Source of the DNA: Staphylococcus gallinarum
GTDB taxonomy: Bacteria; Bacillota; Bacilli; Staphylococcales; Staphylococcaceae
Reading direction: 5' to 3'
Assembly (NCBI RefSeq): GCF_000875895.1
Contig: NZ_JXCF01000001.1
Span: 248,001 to 312,000 of the forward strand
DNA length: 64,000 nucleotides
Position numbers and translations under genes: made by a program. Shown one piece after another: positions 50,884 through 61,147 of this stretch (within the stretch, counting starts at the first letter, position 1; each line of letters starts with the position of its first letter). The notes beneath the pieces were generated by a model. That model saw nothing but the letters and a program-made list of their open reading frames with translations. It was not told where the DNA came from and ran no database searches.

Positions 50884-51579
50884 ATGAAAGAACATATCAC
50901 ATTTAAACAAGGCGTTAAAGAATGTATCCCCACTTTGTTAGGCTATGCTGGTGTTGGATTATCATTTGGAATTGTCGCTGTAGCCTCTGGCTTTAGTATT
51001 CTTGAAATTATATTATTGTGCTTAGTGATTTACGCTGGTGCTGCTCAATTTATAATTTGTACATTAGTCATCTCAGGGACACCCATAACGGCTATTGTGC
51101 TTACAGCATTCATAGTTAACTCGAGAATGTTTTTATTAAGCATGACATTAGCCCCGAATTATAAAGATTATGGATTGTTAAATCGGTTAGGGCTTTCTTC
51201 GCTTATAACTGATGAGACATTTGGTGTAGCTATCACGCCACATTTAAAAGGTGAGAAGATAAATGATCGTTGGCTACACGGTTTAAATATTACAGCGTAT
51301 TTATTTTGGACAGTGTCATCTGTTGCAGGTGCTATATTTGGCAAATACATACAACATCCGGATGCTTTAGGATTAGATTTTGCAATCACAGCAATGTTTA
51401 TCTTTCTAGCGGTTTCTCAATTTGAAGCGGTAAAGCGCTCGCATATTAGAATTTACTTTGTCTTAATTATCTGTGTTGTGGCTATGATGTTATTGTTCAG
51501 TTTATTTATGCCGTCATACTTGGCGATTATTTTAGCTTCAGTTGTTGCGGCAATGCTTGGGGTGGTGATGGATAAATGA
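50884..51579 (+). CDS. azlC: Branched-chain amino acid exporter large subunit, AzlC family
   Basis: 231 residues with about six membrane segments. LLGYAGVGLSFGIVAVASGFS, the AAQFI segment (VIYAGAAQFIICTLVISG) and VNSRMFLLSMTLAP are family signatures. AzlC with the small partner AzlD exports branched-chain amino acids and analogues such as azaleucine. I took ATG 50884, seven bases after GGGG; the adjacent ATG 50881 and a longer frame to 50833 lack suitable spacing. Its stop overlaps the azlD start (ATGA). Confidence 0.9.
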   Translation: MKEHITFKQGVKECIPTLLGYAGVGLSFGIVAVASGFSILEIILLCLVIYAGAAQFIICTLVISGTPITAIVLTAFIVNSRMFLLSMTLAPNYKDYGLLNRLGLSSLITDETFGVAITPHLKGEKINDRWLHGLNITAYLFWTVSSVAGAIFGKYIQHPDALGLDFAITAMFIFLAVSQFEAVKRSHIRIYFVLIICVVAMMLLFSLFMPSYLAIILASVVAAMLGVVMDK

Positions 51580-51905
51580 CGATTTCTCTACATATGCTTA
51601 TTATCATTTTGTTGTGTGGGTTAGTTACATGGTTAACAAGGGTTATCCCTTTTATATTAATCACGAAAATACAGTTGTCTGAAAAGGTCGTCAAATGGCT
51701 CTCATTTATTCCAATTACACTATTCACGGCATTAATTATAGATGGCGTTATAGAGCAACATGACAATGGACTTGGCTACACATTAAATTTCCCGTTTATT
51801 ATAACGATGGTACCTACAATCTTAATTGCAGTTATCACACGTAGTCTAACCTTTACAATTATTGGAGGCATTTTAATAATGGCACTCTTAAGATGGCTAT
51901 TTTAA
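51576..51905 (+). CDS. azlD: Branched-chain amino acid exporter small subunit, AzlD family
   Basis: 109 residues, about four membrane segments, with the family pattern TWLTRVIPFILI and LSFIPITLFTALI. It overlaps azlC by four bases, indicating coupled translation of the two exporter subunits. Confidence 0.9.
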   Translation: MTISLHMLIIILLCGLVTWLTRVIPFILITKIQLSEKVVKWLSFIPITLFTALIIDGVIEQHDNGLGYTLNFPFIITMVPTILIAVITRSLTFTIIGGILIMALLRWLF

Positions 51906-51960
51906 ATAATTCATTGATGTAAGAGTTAATATCCGTTAGAATGACAATAATTAGAAAATT

Positions 51961-51990
51961 ATGACATCTTTTATATGAGATGCATATAAA
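51961..51990 (+). promoter_or_regulatory. Candidate metX promoter
   Basis: ATGACA (51961-51966), 18 bp, TATAAA (51985-51990), which would start transcription close to 51998, right at the S-box leader. A second candidate, TTGATG-17-TAGAAT, begins at 51914. Confidence 0.5.
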
Positions 51991-52000
51991 TAAAATAAAA

Positions 52001-52150
52001 TCTTATTTCGAGAAGCAGAGGGACTTGGCCCGTTGAAGCTTCAGCAACCGGCTATATAAGATGTAGTACGGTGCTAATACCAACGAGATACTCGAATGAT
52101 AAGTATAGTTAAACTTCTTACTTATTTTTAGAGTGAGAAGTTTTTTTATT
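52001..52150 (+). ncRNA. SAM-I (S-box) riboswitch of metX
   Basis: S-box elements in order: TCTTATTTCGAGAAG...AGAGGGA (P1 and P2 start), GGCCCGTTGAAGCTTCAGCAACC, GGTGCTAATACCA (P3) and closing GATACTCGAATGATAAG, which pairs with the start. A terminator AAACTTCTTACTT/GAGTGAGAAGTTTTTTT (52111-52147) follows. Binding of S-adenosylmethionine should favour the terminator and switch metX off. Confidence 0.95.
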
Positions 52151-52167
52151 TAAGTAGGAGGTAAAAA

Positions 52168-53136
52168 ATGACAAATTATACGGTTGATACATTAGAATTG
52201 GGACCATTTACGACTGAATCTGGTGAAACGATAGCAAATTTGAAGTTACGCTATGAGCATGTGGGTTTTCAAGGGCAACCGCTTGTAGTAGTTTGCCATG
52301 CATTAACAGGCAATCATCTGACATATGGTACGAATGAAGATCCTGGATGGTGGCGTGAAATTATTGATGGTGGATACATGCCAATTCATGATTATCAGTT
52401 CTTAACATTTAATGTTATTGGTAGTCCATATGGTTCAAGTTCTGCACTCAATGATGTAGATTTTCCTAAACAATTAACGTTGAGAGATATTGTCAAAGCT
52501 ATTGAACTAGGTATCGAAACACTAGGGTATCGAAAGATTAATATATTAATCGGTGGCTCTTTAGGTGGCATGCAGGCGATGGAACTTTTGTATAACCGTA
52601 AATTTGAAGTAGAGAAAGCAGTAATCCTAGCTGCTACTGATCGAACGTCATCTTATAGTCGTGCATTCAATGAAATCGCAAGACAGGCTATTCTGCTTGA
52701 TAACAAAGAAGGAATGAGTATCGCAAGACAGTTAGGATTCTTAACCTATCGTTCATCAAAAAGTTATGACAAACGTTTCACACCTGATCAAGTAGTTGCG
52801 TATCAGAAACACCAAGGCGATAAATTTAAACAACATTTCGCGTCTGAGTGTTACTTAACACTGCTCGACGTCTTAGATAGCCATGATTTAGATAGAGGAA
52901 GAGATGACGTGGATGCTGTGTTTGGCTCACTTGATACAAAGGTCATGACAATGGGTTTCACCGATGATTTACTCTACCCAGACGATTTAGTTAAGGCAGT
53001 AGGAGAACGCTTTAAATACCATAAACATTTCTTTGTTCCTGATAATGTTGGGCACGATGGTTTCTTGCTTAATTTTAATGATTGGGCACCTAATTTATAT
53101 CATTTCTTAAACTTATCTAAATTTAAACGTAAATAA
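52168..53136 (+). CDS. metX: Homoserine O-acetyltransferase family protein MetX
   Basis: 322 residues, alpha/beta hydrolase fold. Nucleophile S131 lies in IGGSLGGMQAMEL, the acid in MGFTDDLLYP and the histidine in VGHDGFLL. The family acetylates homoserine at the entry to methionine synthesis; the sequence is somewhat shorter than classic MetX (about 370), as in other staphylococci. Control by the S-box upstream confirms a methionine role. SD GTAGGAGG. Confidence 0.9.
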   Translation: MTNYTVDTLELGPFTTESGETIANLKLRYEHVGFQGQPLVVVCHALTGNHLTYGTNEDPGWWREIIDGGYMPIHDYQFLTFNVIGSPYGSSSALNDVDFPKQLTLRDIVKAIELGIETLGYRKINILIGGSLGGMQAMELLYNRKFEVEKAVILAATDRTSSYSRAFNEIARQAILLDNKEGMSIARQLGFLTYRSSKSYDKRFTPDQVVAYQKHQGDKFKQHFASECYLTLLDVLDSHDLDRGRDDVDAVFGSLDTKVMTMGFTDDLLYPDDLVKAVGERFKYHKHFFVPDNVGHDGFLLNFNDWAPNLYHFLNLSKFKRK

Positions 53137-53488
53137 TATTGAGGTTATTGAATATTTATTGAAATATGGGCAGTGCATAATGACATCTGACTCGTTGTGA
53201 GTTGTTATTAGGCATTGCCCTTTTTGATTTTAAAAAAGTTGAAATAATAGATTCGAGAAGTATGGAATTTAGAAGGCAAAAGCAATGATGGAATAGTCAT
53301 TAATCCATGTAATCAGTAATCTAGTTTGATAGAGACGATTTCTGAATTTGCAGTAAATCAAAGGGGATGTTAAACGATGTTATCAGATCATTAATTCTTC
53401 TATATAAAATGGGTCGGTAAAATTGTGTAAAAGATTTAAATTGGTTAAAATGGTAGTTATAGTCAAAAATAGTATAGGAGTGGCGAAC
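53137..53488. other. Intergenic region metX - DUF2232 gene
   Basis: Contains the metX terminator at 53168-53225. The rest, about 260 bases, is AT-rich with no recognised element beyond the ribosome binding site of the next gene. Confidence 0.5.
53168..53225 (+). terminator. Terminator of metX
   Basis: GGGCAGTGC/GGCATTGCCC with an inner stem TAATGAC/GTTATTA, then five Ts. Confidence 0.85.
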
Positions 53489-54400
53489 TTGTTTTCAAAA
53501 ATATATCCTAAAGCAACTATTCTTAGCATAATTGCTTTCATAGTAGTAGCTTTAGCTTTACATATATTACCACCGCTAGGACTGGTACTCGCATTATTTG
53601 CTACGATACCAGGTATCATCTTATGGCACAAATCAAACGAGTCGTTTGGCTTAGCAGCGGTTATATCGGTTGTCTTAACAACATTATTAGGTAATATATT
53701 TGTGCTAAGTATATTGGTCCTCATTATTTTCTTGAGCTTTATCGTAGGCCAATTGTTAAAAGAACGTACGTCAAAAGAACGTATTTTATATGTTACAACT
53801 ACATTTATGAGTATCGTTTCACTTATCGCGATTATGTTATTACAGACTTTTGATAAATTACCAAAAGCCTCTGCAATCATCAATCCAGTGAAACAACAAA
53901 TGCATCAACTTATAACAGAGTCGGCAGTCTCCGGAGATTCTAAAATGATTCTTGAAGAAGGTTTCCGCCAATTTGCAGTACAATTACCGAGTTATATTGT
54001 GATTGCAGTTTTTCTACTTATATTGATTAATCTTATTATTACATTTCCAATCTTACGTAAATTCAAAGTTGCTACACCAATATTCAAACCATTATATGCA
54101 TGGCAGATGAAACGCTCGATATTAGTCATCTATATTATTGTGCTGTTTTGTGTTATGTTTGCTACCCAATCGGGTACTTTTCAAAGTGTCGTATTAAACT
54201 TTGAAATTGTGTTATCATTATGTATGTATATTCAAGGGTTGAGTGTTATTCACTTTTTTGGAAAAGCAAAATCAATGCCGCTTGCACTTACGATTATTTT
54301 AATGGTGATTGGGACAATATTAACGCCATTTACACATATCGTGGGACTCATTGGATTGGTAGATTTATGCTTTAACCTGAAAAGCATCATTAAAAAATGA
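53489..54400 (+). CDS. DUF2232 (YybS-type) membrane protein
   Basis: 303 residues with about eight membrane segments, starting at TTG 53489 (MFSKIYPKATILSIIAF), five bases after AGGAGTGG; earlier in-frame codons lack a site. YybS proteins sit upstream of gdpP in Bacillus and staphylococci. Their biochemical role is unsettled; conserved linkage with gdpP and rplI suggests envelope or nucleotide-signalling functions. Its end overlaps the longer gdpP frame but not the chosen gdpP start. Confidence 0.87.
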   Translation: MFSKIYPKATILSIIAFIVVALALHILPPLGLVLALFATIPGIILWHKSNESFGLAAVISVVLTTLLGNIFVLSILVLIIFLSFIVGQLLKERTSKERILYVTTTFMSIVSLIAIMLLQTFDKLPKASAIINPVKQQMHQLITESAVSGDSKMILEEGFRQFAVQLPSYIVIAVFLLILINLIITFPILRKFKVATPIFKPLYAWQMKRSILVIYIIVLFCVMFATQSGTFQSVVLNFEIVLSLCMYIQGLSVIHFFGKAKSMPLALTIILMVIGTILTPFTHIVGLIGLVDLCFNLKSIIKK

Positions 54401-54414
54401 TTTGGGGTGGAAAA

Positions 54415-56382
54415 ATGAACCGTCAATCCACTAAAAAAGCGTTGATTTTACCATTTATTATTTTGGCACTCACAGCAATCGCACTCGTTGTTGTTTGGTT
54501 TATCTTTAACCAATTAGTCGCAGGAATTGCGACCGTTGTTTTAGTGTTTGTCATCATAGCGACAGCCTGGATGGTAAGACAAGCTTTTCGGAAATTAGAC
54601 TATTACGTCAATAATCTCAGTGGACATATTTCTGCAGGTAACAATATTGCTATTAAGACGTTACCTATCGGTATGATTATCTTAGATGAAAATGAAAACA
54701 TAGAGTGGATGAACCAGTTTATGTCGGATCGTTTGAGTCGTAATGTGATTTCGGATCCAGTTAATGAAGTATATCCAAATATTTTAAAGCAATTAGAAAA
54801 AACACAAGAAGTAGAAATTGAAGAGAATGAATACCACTATCGTGTGCGTTATTCAGAAAGTGAACATGTATTGTATTTCTTCGATATAACTGAAGAAGTA
54901 CAGACAAATGATTTATATGAAGAATCTAAACCAATTATCGCGACATTGTTCTTAGATAACTACGATGAAATTACACAGAACATGAATGATACACAGCGTT
55001 CTGAAATCAACTCGATGGTGACACGTGTAATCAGTAGATGGGCAGAGGAACATGATGTTTACTTTAAACGTTATAGTTCAGACCAATTTGTCGCTTATTT
55101 AAATCAACGTATTTTAAAGGAAATTGAAGATGCTAACTTTAGCATTTTAGGACAGCTCCGTGAGAAGAGTGTGGGTTATCGTGCTCAACTGACATTGAGT
55201 ATTGGTGTAGGTGAAGGCTCTGAAAATCTTATCGACTTAGGTGAACTATCGCAATCCGGCTTAGATTTAGCACTTGGCCGTGGTGGTGACCAAGTTGCAA
55301 TTAAAAATATGAACGGTAATGTACGTTTCTACGGTGGTAAGACTGACCCAATGGAAAAACGTACGCGTGTTAGAGCTCGAGTTATCTCACATGCCTTGAA
55401 AGATATCTTAATGGAAGGTGACAAAGTAATTATCATGGGTCATACACGACCTGATTTAGATGCAATCGGTGGTGCAATTGGTGTGTCACGCTTTGCAATG
55501 ATGAATAACTTAGATGCCTACATAGTATTGAATGAATCGGATATCGATCCAACCTTACGACGTGTAATGGAAGCGGTCAATGAAAAGCCTGAACTTAAAG
55601 AGCGATTTATTACTTCTGATGAAGCATGGGATATCATGACCTCTAAGACAACGCTTGTTGTAGTCGATACACATAAACCAGAGATGGTACTCGATGAAAA
55701 CATTCTAAACAAGGCCAATCGTAAAGTGGTTATTGATCACCATAGACGTGGTGAAAGCTTTATCTCTAGCCCGTTACTAGTGTATATGGAACCATATGCA
55801 AGTTCTACAGCAGAGTTAGTGACAGAATTATTAGAATATCAACCAACTGAGCAACGTTTAACACGTCTCGAATCGACAATTATGTTTGCCGGTATCATCG
55901 TTGACACACGTAACTTTACGTTGCGTACAGGTTCTAGAACCTTTGATGCAGCAAGTTATTTAAGAGCGCATGGTGCGGATACAATTCTGACACAGCATTT
56001 CTTGAAAGATGATATCGACACATATATTAATAGAACTGAATTGATTCAAACAGTTAAGTTACAAGACAATGGTGTTGCCATCGCACATGGTTCGGAAGAT
56101 AAAATTTATCATCCCGTCACGGTTGCACAAGCTGCCGATGAGCTGTTAAGTTTAGATGGCGTAGATGCTTCTTATGTAGTAGCCAAACGTGAAGATGACG
56201 TCGTCGGTATGTCTGCCCGTTCTTTAGGCGCAGTTAACGTTCAATTAACGATGGAAGCCTTAGGTGGTGGCGGTCACTTAACAAACGCTGCAACACAAAT
56301 TAAAGGTGTAACTGTAGAAGAAGCAATCGATCAACTTCAAGAAGCAATAACAGAACAAATGAGTAGGAGTGAGAATACATGA
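54415..56382 (+). CDS. gdpP: Cyclic-di-AMP phosphodiesterase GdpP
   Basis: 655 residues from ATG 54415, four bases after GGGGTGG; the same length as S. aureus GdpP. Two membrane helices (about 8-55), a PAS domain (about 80-150), a degenerate GGDEF domain (about 170-300), then DHH/DHHA1 with [17 protein letters not shown] and IDHHRRGE, and [10 protein letters not shown] near the end. It hydrolyses c-di-AMP to pApA, affecting potassium uptake, wall stress and beta-lactam tolerance. The rplI start overlaps its stop. Confidence 0.95.
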   Translation: MNRQSTKKALILPFIILALTAIALVVVWFIFNQLVAGIATVVLVFVIIATAWMVRQAFRKLDYYVNNLSGHISAGNNIAIKTLPIGMIILDENENIEWMNQFMSDRLSRNVISDPVNEVYPNILKQLEKTQEVEIEENEYHYRVRYSESEHVLYFFDITEEVQTNDLYEESKPIIATLFLDNYDEITQNMNDTQRSEINSMVTRVISRWAEEHDVYFKRYSSDQFVAYLNQRILKEIEDANFSILGQLREKSVGYRAQLTLSIGVGEGSENLIDLGELSQSGLDLALGRGGDQVAIKNMNGNVRFYGGKTDPMEKRTRVRARVISHALKDILMEGDKVIIMGHTRPDLDAIGGAIGVSRFAMMNNLDAYIVLNESDIDPTLRRVMEAVNEKPELKERFITSDEAWDIMTSKTTLVVVDTHKPEMVLDENILNKANRKVVIDHHRRGESFISSPLLVYMEPYASSTAELVTELLEYQPTEQRLTRLESTIMFAGIIVDTRNFTLRTGSRTFDAASYLRAHGADTILTQHFLKDDIDTYINRTELIQTVKLQDNGVAIAHGSEDKIYHPVTVAQAADELLSLDGVDASYVVAKREDDVVGMSARSLGAVNVQLTMEALGGGGHLTNAATQIKGVTVEEAIDQLQEAITEQMSRSENT

Positions 56383-56825
56383 AAGTAATATTCACACAAG
56401 ACGTTAAAGGTAAAGGTAAAAAAGGCGAAGTTAAAGAAGTACCAGTAGGCTACGCAAATAACTTCTTATTGAAGAAAAATTACGCAATTGAAGCAACACC
56501 AGGAAACTTAAAACAATTAGAACAAAAGAATAAAGCAGCAGAAGCTGAACGCCAACAAGAAATTGAAGACGCTAAAAAGCTAAAAGAACAATTAACTGAA
56601 CTCGAAGTTAAAGTATCAGCTAAAACAGGTGAAGGTGGTAAATTGTTCGGTTCTGTAAGTACAAAGCAAATCGCACAAGCCTTACTAGACCAACACAATA
56701 TCAAAATTGATAAACGTAAAATGGATCTACCAAGCGGTATCCACGCATTAGGCTATACCAACGTACCTGTGAAGCTAGACAAAGAAGTAGAAGGTACAAT
56801 TCGTGTGCACACAGTTGAACAATAA
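56379..56825 (+). CDS. rplI: Ribosomal protein L9
   Basis: 148 residues: the N-terminal RNA-binding domain [20 protein letters not shown]...GYANNFLL, a long charged connecting helix (about 40-75) and the C-terminal domain. It overlaps gdpP by four bases and precedes dnaB, the standard order in Firmicutes. Confidence 0.97.
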   Translation: MKVIFTQDVKGKGKKGEVKEVPVGYANNFLLKKNYAIEATPGNLKQLEQKNKAAEAERQQEIEDAKKLKEQLTELEVKVSAKTGEGGKLFGSVSTKQIAQALLDQHNIKIDKRKMDLPSGIHALGYTNVPVKLDKEVEGTIRVHTVEQ

Positions 56826-56855
56826 TAACGAATTGAAATATGAGGTGTAATCGTA

Positions 56856-58256
56856 ATGGATGGAATGTATGAACAAAATCAAATGCCGCACAGCAATGAG
56901 GCTGAACAGTCTGTATTAGGTGCCATTATCATAGATCCAGAATTGATTAACACAACTCAGGAAGTCTTACTTCCTGAGTCATTTTATAGAGGCGCACATC
57001 AACACATCTTTAGAGCGATGATGAACCTCAACGAAGATAATAAAGATATAGATGTCGTAACAATCATGGATCAATTGTCACAAGAAGGGCGATTGAATGA
57101 AGCGGGTGGTCCGCAGTATCTTGCCGAGCTATCCAATAGCGTTCCGACCACTCGAAACATACAATACTATACAGAAATTGTGTTTAAGCATGCTACCAAA
57201 CGAAAGTTAATACAAACTGCAGATAGTATTGCGAATGATGGTTATAATGACGAACTTGAATTAGATGCAATTTTAAATGATGCAGAAAGAAGAATCTTAG
57301 AACTATCATCTTCACGTGAAAGTGATGGCTTTAAAGATATACGTGACGTACTTGGTGAAGTATATGAAAATGCTGAAGTATTAGATCAAAACAGTGGTCA
57401 AACACCTGGTGTCCCGACAGGTTATCGTGACCTAGACCAGATGACTGCAGGGTTTAATCGCAGTGATTTAATTATTTTAGCGGCACGTCCATCAGTAGGT
57501 AAGACTGCCTTCGCTCTGAATATCGCGCAGAAAGTTGCGACACATGAAGATCATTATTCAGTTGGAATCTTTTCACTCGAGATGGGCGCCGATCAATTGG
57601 CCACACGTATGATTTGTAGCTCAGGTAACGTAGACTCGAACCGCTTAAGAACAGGTTCAATGACCGAAGAGGACTGGAATCGATTTACGATTGCCGTTGG
57701 TAAACTATCAAGAACGAAGATATTTATCGATGATACACCAGGGATTCGTATTACCGATATACGTTCAAAATGTCGACGTCTCAAACAAGAACACGGCTTA
57801 GATATGATTGTAATTGACTATTTACAATTAATTTCCGGTAGTGGTTCACGATTTTCAGATAATCGTCAACAAGAAGTATCTGAAATATCACGTACATTAA
57901 AGGCGATTGCCAGAGAACTTGAATGTCCGGTTATTGCGTTGAGTCAGTTATCACGTGGTGTTGAACAACGACAAGATAAACGTCCAATGATGAGTGATAT
58001 TCGTGAATCTGGTTCGATAGAGCAAGATGCCGATATCGTAGCCTTTTTATATCGTGATGATTACTATAATCGTGGCGAGGATGAAGACGACGATGACGAT
58101 GCAAACTTTGAACCACAGACAAATGATGAAAACGGTGAAATAGAAATTATAATTGCTAAGCAACGTAACGGCCCAACGGGTACCGTGAAATTACACTTTA
58201 TGAAGCAGTATAATAAATTTACCGACATCGATTACGCCCATGCAGAAATGGGCTAA
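56856..58256 (+). CDS. dnaB: Replicative DNA helicase
   Basis: 466 residues (often named dnaC in Gram-positive bacteria). The N-terminal domain begins NEAEQSVLGAIIIDPELI. The RecA-like motor domain has Walker A AARPSVGKTAFALNIAQ, VIDYLQLISG and SQLSRGVEQRQDKRPMMSDIRESG. An acidic stretch (EDEDDDDDANFE) precedes the last helices. It unwinds DNA at the fork. SD TGAGGTG. A terminator lies 25 bases after the stop. Confidence 0.97.
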   Translation: MDGMYEQNQMPHSNEAEQSVLGAIIIDPELINTTQEVLLPESFYRGAHQHIFRAMMNLNEDNKDIDVVTIMDQLSQEGRLNEAGGPQYLAELSNSVPTTRNIQYYTEIVFKHATKRKLIQTADSIANDGYNDELELDAILNDAERRILELSSSRESDGFKDIRDVLGEVYENAEVLDQNSGQTPGVPTGYRDLDQMTAGFNRSDLIILAARPSVGKTAFALNIAQKVATHEDHYSVGIFSLEMGADQLATRMICSSGNVDSNRLRTGSMTEEDWNRFTIAVGKLSRTKIFIDDTPGIRITDIRSKCRRLKQEHGLDMIVIDYLQLISGSGSRFSDNRQQEVSEISRTLKAIARELECPVIALSQLSRGVEQRQDKRPMMSDIRESGSIEQDADIVAFLYRDDYYNRGEDEDDDDDANFEPQTNDENGEIEIIIAKQRNGPTGTVKLHFMKQYNKFTDIDYAHAEMG

Positions 58257-58280
58257 CAAAATTTTATAAAAAATATTTTT

Positions 58281-58322
58281 CCGTACGATAAATTAGTTTT
58301 GTGCATAATCGTACGGTTTTTG
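58281..58322 (+). terminator. Terminator of the gdpP-rplI-dnaB run
   Basis: Perfect CCGTACGAT/ATCGTACGG stem followed by five Ts and G. Confidence 0.87.
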
Positions 58323-58464
58323 TTTGTATTTACTCATATTAAAGTTATGGAAGTATGTGTCGTAAAATATTAAAAATGATAGTTAAAACCTTGGTATTAC
58401 TATGATTAAGCTATGTAGAAATAAAATCACTTGCAACAAAGAATTTTGAAAATTACAAAAAATC

Positions 58465-58477
58465 AATGTTCGATTTT
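58465..58477 (-). promoter_or_regulatory. PurBox-like site ahead of purA
   Basis: Minus strand AAAATCGAACATT, 12 of 13 positions like the PurR box AWWWCCGAACWWT. It lies just upstream of a possible promoter TTTGCA (58481) - 18 bp - TAGAAT (58505). A second inverted box, normal for PurR, was not found. Confidence 0.45.
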
Positions 58478-58547
58478 TGTTTGCATTATAACTATGCTAT
58501 TGGTAGAATACTTAGTGGTTAATTGAGAAAAACTTGGAGGTGCTCAT

Positions 58548-59837
58548 ATGTCATCAATCGTAGTCGTTGGGACACAATGGGGAGACGAAGGTAAAGGTAA
58601 AATCACAGATTTCTTAGCAGAACAAGCAGACGTTATTGCACGTTTTTCAGGCGGTAATAACGCAGGCCACACAATTAAATTTGGTGGAGAAACGTACAAA
58701 TTGCACTTAGTACCATCTGGTATTTTCTATAAAGAAAAACTTGCAGTCATCGGTAACGGTGTTGTAGTAGATCCAGTTGCTTTATTAAAAGAGTTAGACG
58801 GTTTAAATGAAAGAGGTATTTCTACAGATAATTTACGTATTTCTAATCGTGCTCAAGTTATTTTACCTTATCACTTAAAACAAGATGAATATGAAGAAGA
58901 ACGCCGCGGAGATAATAAAATCGGCACAACTAAAAAAGGTATCGGTCCTGCTTATGTAGACAAAGCACAACGTATCGGTATTCGTGTTGCTGATTTATTA
59001 GATAAAGAAACATTTGAAAAATTATTAAAAGAGAATATTGAATACAAAGATGCATATTTCAAAGGTATGTTTGGTAAATCATGTCCTTCATTTGATGAAA
59101 TTTTCGAAGAATATTATGCTGCGGGACAACGTTTAGCACCATTCGTAACAGATACAGCAAAAGTATTAGATGATGCATTTGTCGCAGACGAAAAGGTATT
59201 ATTCGAAGGCGCACAAGGCGTTATGTTAGATATCGACCATGGTACATACCCATTTGTTACTTCTAGTAATCCAGTTGCAGGTAACGTAACTGTAGGTGGC
59301 GGTGTTGGACCAACATTCGTATCAAAAGTAATTGGCGTATGTAAAGCCTATACATCACGTGTTGGTGACGGCCCATTCCCAACTGAATTATTTGATGAAG
59401 ATGGACATCATATCCGTGAAGTTGGCCGCGAATATGGTACAACAACAGGACGTCCACGTCGTGTGGGTTGGTTTGACTCTGTTGTATTACGTCATTCACG
59501 CCGTGCAAGTGGTATCACAGATTTATCTATCAACTCTATTGACGTATTAACAGGTCTTGAAAATGTTAAGATTTGTACTGCATACGAATTAGATGGAGAA
59601 GAAATCACTGAATACCCAGCAAACTTAAAGGACTTACAACGTTGTAAACCAATCTTTGAAACATTACCAGGTTGGACAGAAGATGTCACAAGCTGTCGTT
59701 CACTAGATGAATTACCAGATAATGCACGCAGATATTTAGAGCGCATTTCTGAACTATGTAACGTGAAGATTTCAATCTTCTCAGTAGGTCCAGACCGTAA
59801 TCAAACAAACTTATTAGAAGATTTATGGGAAGCATAA
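58548..59837 (+). CDS. purA: Adenylosuccinate synthase
   Basis: 429 residues. The GTP-binding loop [17 protein letters not shown] is at residues 8-24, IMP-binding residues lie around NNAGHTIK, and the C-terminal part has [11 protein letters not shown] and [10 protein letters not shown]. It joins IMP and aspartate using GTP, the first committed step to AMP. SD TTGGAGGTG. Monocistronic with its own promoter and terminator. Confidence 0.97.
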   Translation: MSSIVVVGTQWGDEGKGKITDFLAEQADVIARFSGGNNAGHTIKFGGETYKLHLVPSGIFYKEKLAVIGNGVVVDPVALLKELDGLNERGISTDNLRISNRAQVILPYHLKQDEYEEERRGDNKIGTTKKGIGPAYVDKAQRIGIRVADLLDKETFEKLLKENIEYKDAYFKGMFGKSCPSFDEIFEEYYAAGQRLAPFVTDTAKVLDDAFVADEKVLFEGAQGVMLDIDHGTYPFVTSSNPVAGNVTVGGGVGPTFVSKVIGVCKAYTSRVGDGPFPTELFDEDGHHIREVGREYGTTTGRPRRVGWFDSVVLRHSRRASGITDLSINSIDVLTGLENVKICTAYELDGEEITEYPANLKDLQRCKPIFETLPGWTEDVTSCRSLDELPDNARRYLERISELCNVKISIFSVGPDRNQTNLLEDLWEA

Positions 59838-59854
59838 ATCATTAATTAATAAAG

Positions 59855-59921
59855 AAAACACCTTGTAGTATCCAGTCACTTGATAAAGTAAAGTGCCTAT
59901 GGAAATTACAAGGTGTTTTTA
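59855..59921. terminator. Terminator shared by purA and the glycosyltransferase gene
   Basis: AAAACACCTTGTA pairs with TACAAGGTGTTTTT across about 40 bases; T-runs occur on both strands between convergent genes. Confidence 0.8.
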
Positions 59922-59932
59922 GTTTTTAATAA

Positions 59933-61147
59933 TTAAACTTGGGGACAAAACTCATTGCGAAATTCAAAAATACGATCAGCAGCCAAGACATAACCTGGTT
60001 TATCACTGTGTTGATCATCCTTAATGTTAGCGATATTTGCTTTATATTGTTCTAGGTGTTCTAACATGGCTTGTACCGTTTGCTGTAATTCAGCAGGTGT
60101 CATTGTTTCAGCATCTAAACGTTGTCCTAATCCTAAATCTTCAATTTGCTTAGAAACGACGGGTTGGTCAGCACTTTGAGGAAATGCTAACATCGGCACA
60201 CCCATTTTCATGGCTTCATTTGTACTATTCATACCCGCATGTGTTAAGAATAATGAGGTATGCTGTAAGAGCTCTACTTGAGGCACTGTTGGCTTGATAA
60301 TAAAATTGGATGGTACTTCATTGAAATCATCCAAACTGTTCTCATTCCCTATTGAAACGACTACAGTAGCGTCAATATCCTTTAAAGCTGTAAAACATTT
60401 ATTAAAGAATGGAATATTTTGATTAAAAATTGTACCTAATGAAATATAAATGACTGGACGACTTGTATCAAGTTCATCCATAAATCCTGAATCTGTAGGT
60501 TCTAAGACAGAAGGACCAGCAAAGTAAAATTGAGAATTATCAAATGATTGATAGTCGAGTTGGAATTTTTTCATAATATAAGATAAGTGTAAATCTCCTG
60601 GATTATACATGACTTCAAAACGATTCGGTACAGAAACATCATATTTAGCTTCAATTTGCTTTCTTAAAGTTTCAAAGTGTGCATCAGATTTCGCGATATC
60701 TTCTGAATCGATTGTAGCTGCAATTGCATTTAAAAATTGGTCGAAACTTTCTTTATTATGTGCGAATGATGTCACTGATGAAATTGCAGGAATATTTAAC
60801 TTCTGAGCTAATAATCTACCACAACCAAACATCGAGTCATAAATCATATAATCATAATGCTCATCTTTAGTTTCTTCAATAAGGCGAGGTAACATCATAT
60901 CAACAGTATTTAATAAACCATTCACTACTTGGTATAAATTATCCTTGCCAAATTCTCTAAACGCTTCAATCATTTCATCCGTATTAAATGTACGTATCTC
61001 TACACCAGTGTCGTTCAATTTATCTTGAAATTGATCACTCGCATAATATACAATTTCTTCACCACGTGCCACCAATTCCTTACATAACGCAGCAGTTGGA
61101 TTAATATGTCCAGAAGGACCAGGATTAATAAATAATACTCGTGCCAT
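59933..61147 (-). CDS. GT1 glycosyltransferase, macrolide/MGT type
   Basis: 404 residues, GT-B fold. N-terminal acceptor domain starts ARVLFINPGPSGHINPTAALCKEL. The C-terminal donor domain has YISLGTIFN and the sugar-nucleotide motif THAGMNSTNEAMKMGVPMLAFP followed by QSADQ. It resembles MGT-family enzymes (OleD, Bacillus YjiC) that glucosylate macrolides, flavonoids or other hydrophobic acceptors with UDP-sugars. No signal peptide. SD AGGAGG. It sits alone between purA and the tRNA genes, a place empty in S. aureus as I recall, so it looks inserted. Confidence 0.87.
   Translation of the reverse strand: MARVLFINPGPSGHINPTAALCKELVARGEEIVYYASDQFQDKLNDTGVEIRTFNTDEMIEAFREFGKDNLYQVVNGLLNTVDMMLPRLIEETKDEHYDYMIYDSMFGCGRLLAQKLNIPAISSVTSFAHNKESFDQFLNAIAATIDSEDIAKSDAHFETLRKQIEAKYDVSVPNRFEVMYNPGDLHLSYIMKKFQLDYQSFDNSQFYFAGPSVLEPTDSGFMDELDTSRPVIYISLGTIFNQNIPFFNKCFTALKDIDATVVVSIGNENSLDDFNEVPSNFIIKPTVPQVELLQHTSLFLTHAGMNSTNEAMKMGVPMLAFPQSADQPVVSKQIEDLGLGQRLDAETMTPAELQQTVQAMLEHLEQYKANIANIKDDQHSDKPGYVLAADRIFEFRNEFCPQV

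Noticed and set aside
53367..53420. Tiny frame starting ATGTTAAACGATG before the DUF2232 gene
   Set aside because: The AAGGGG stretch abuts the ATG directly, leaving no spacing; 17 codons with no conserved feature.
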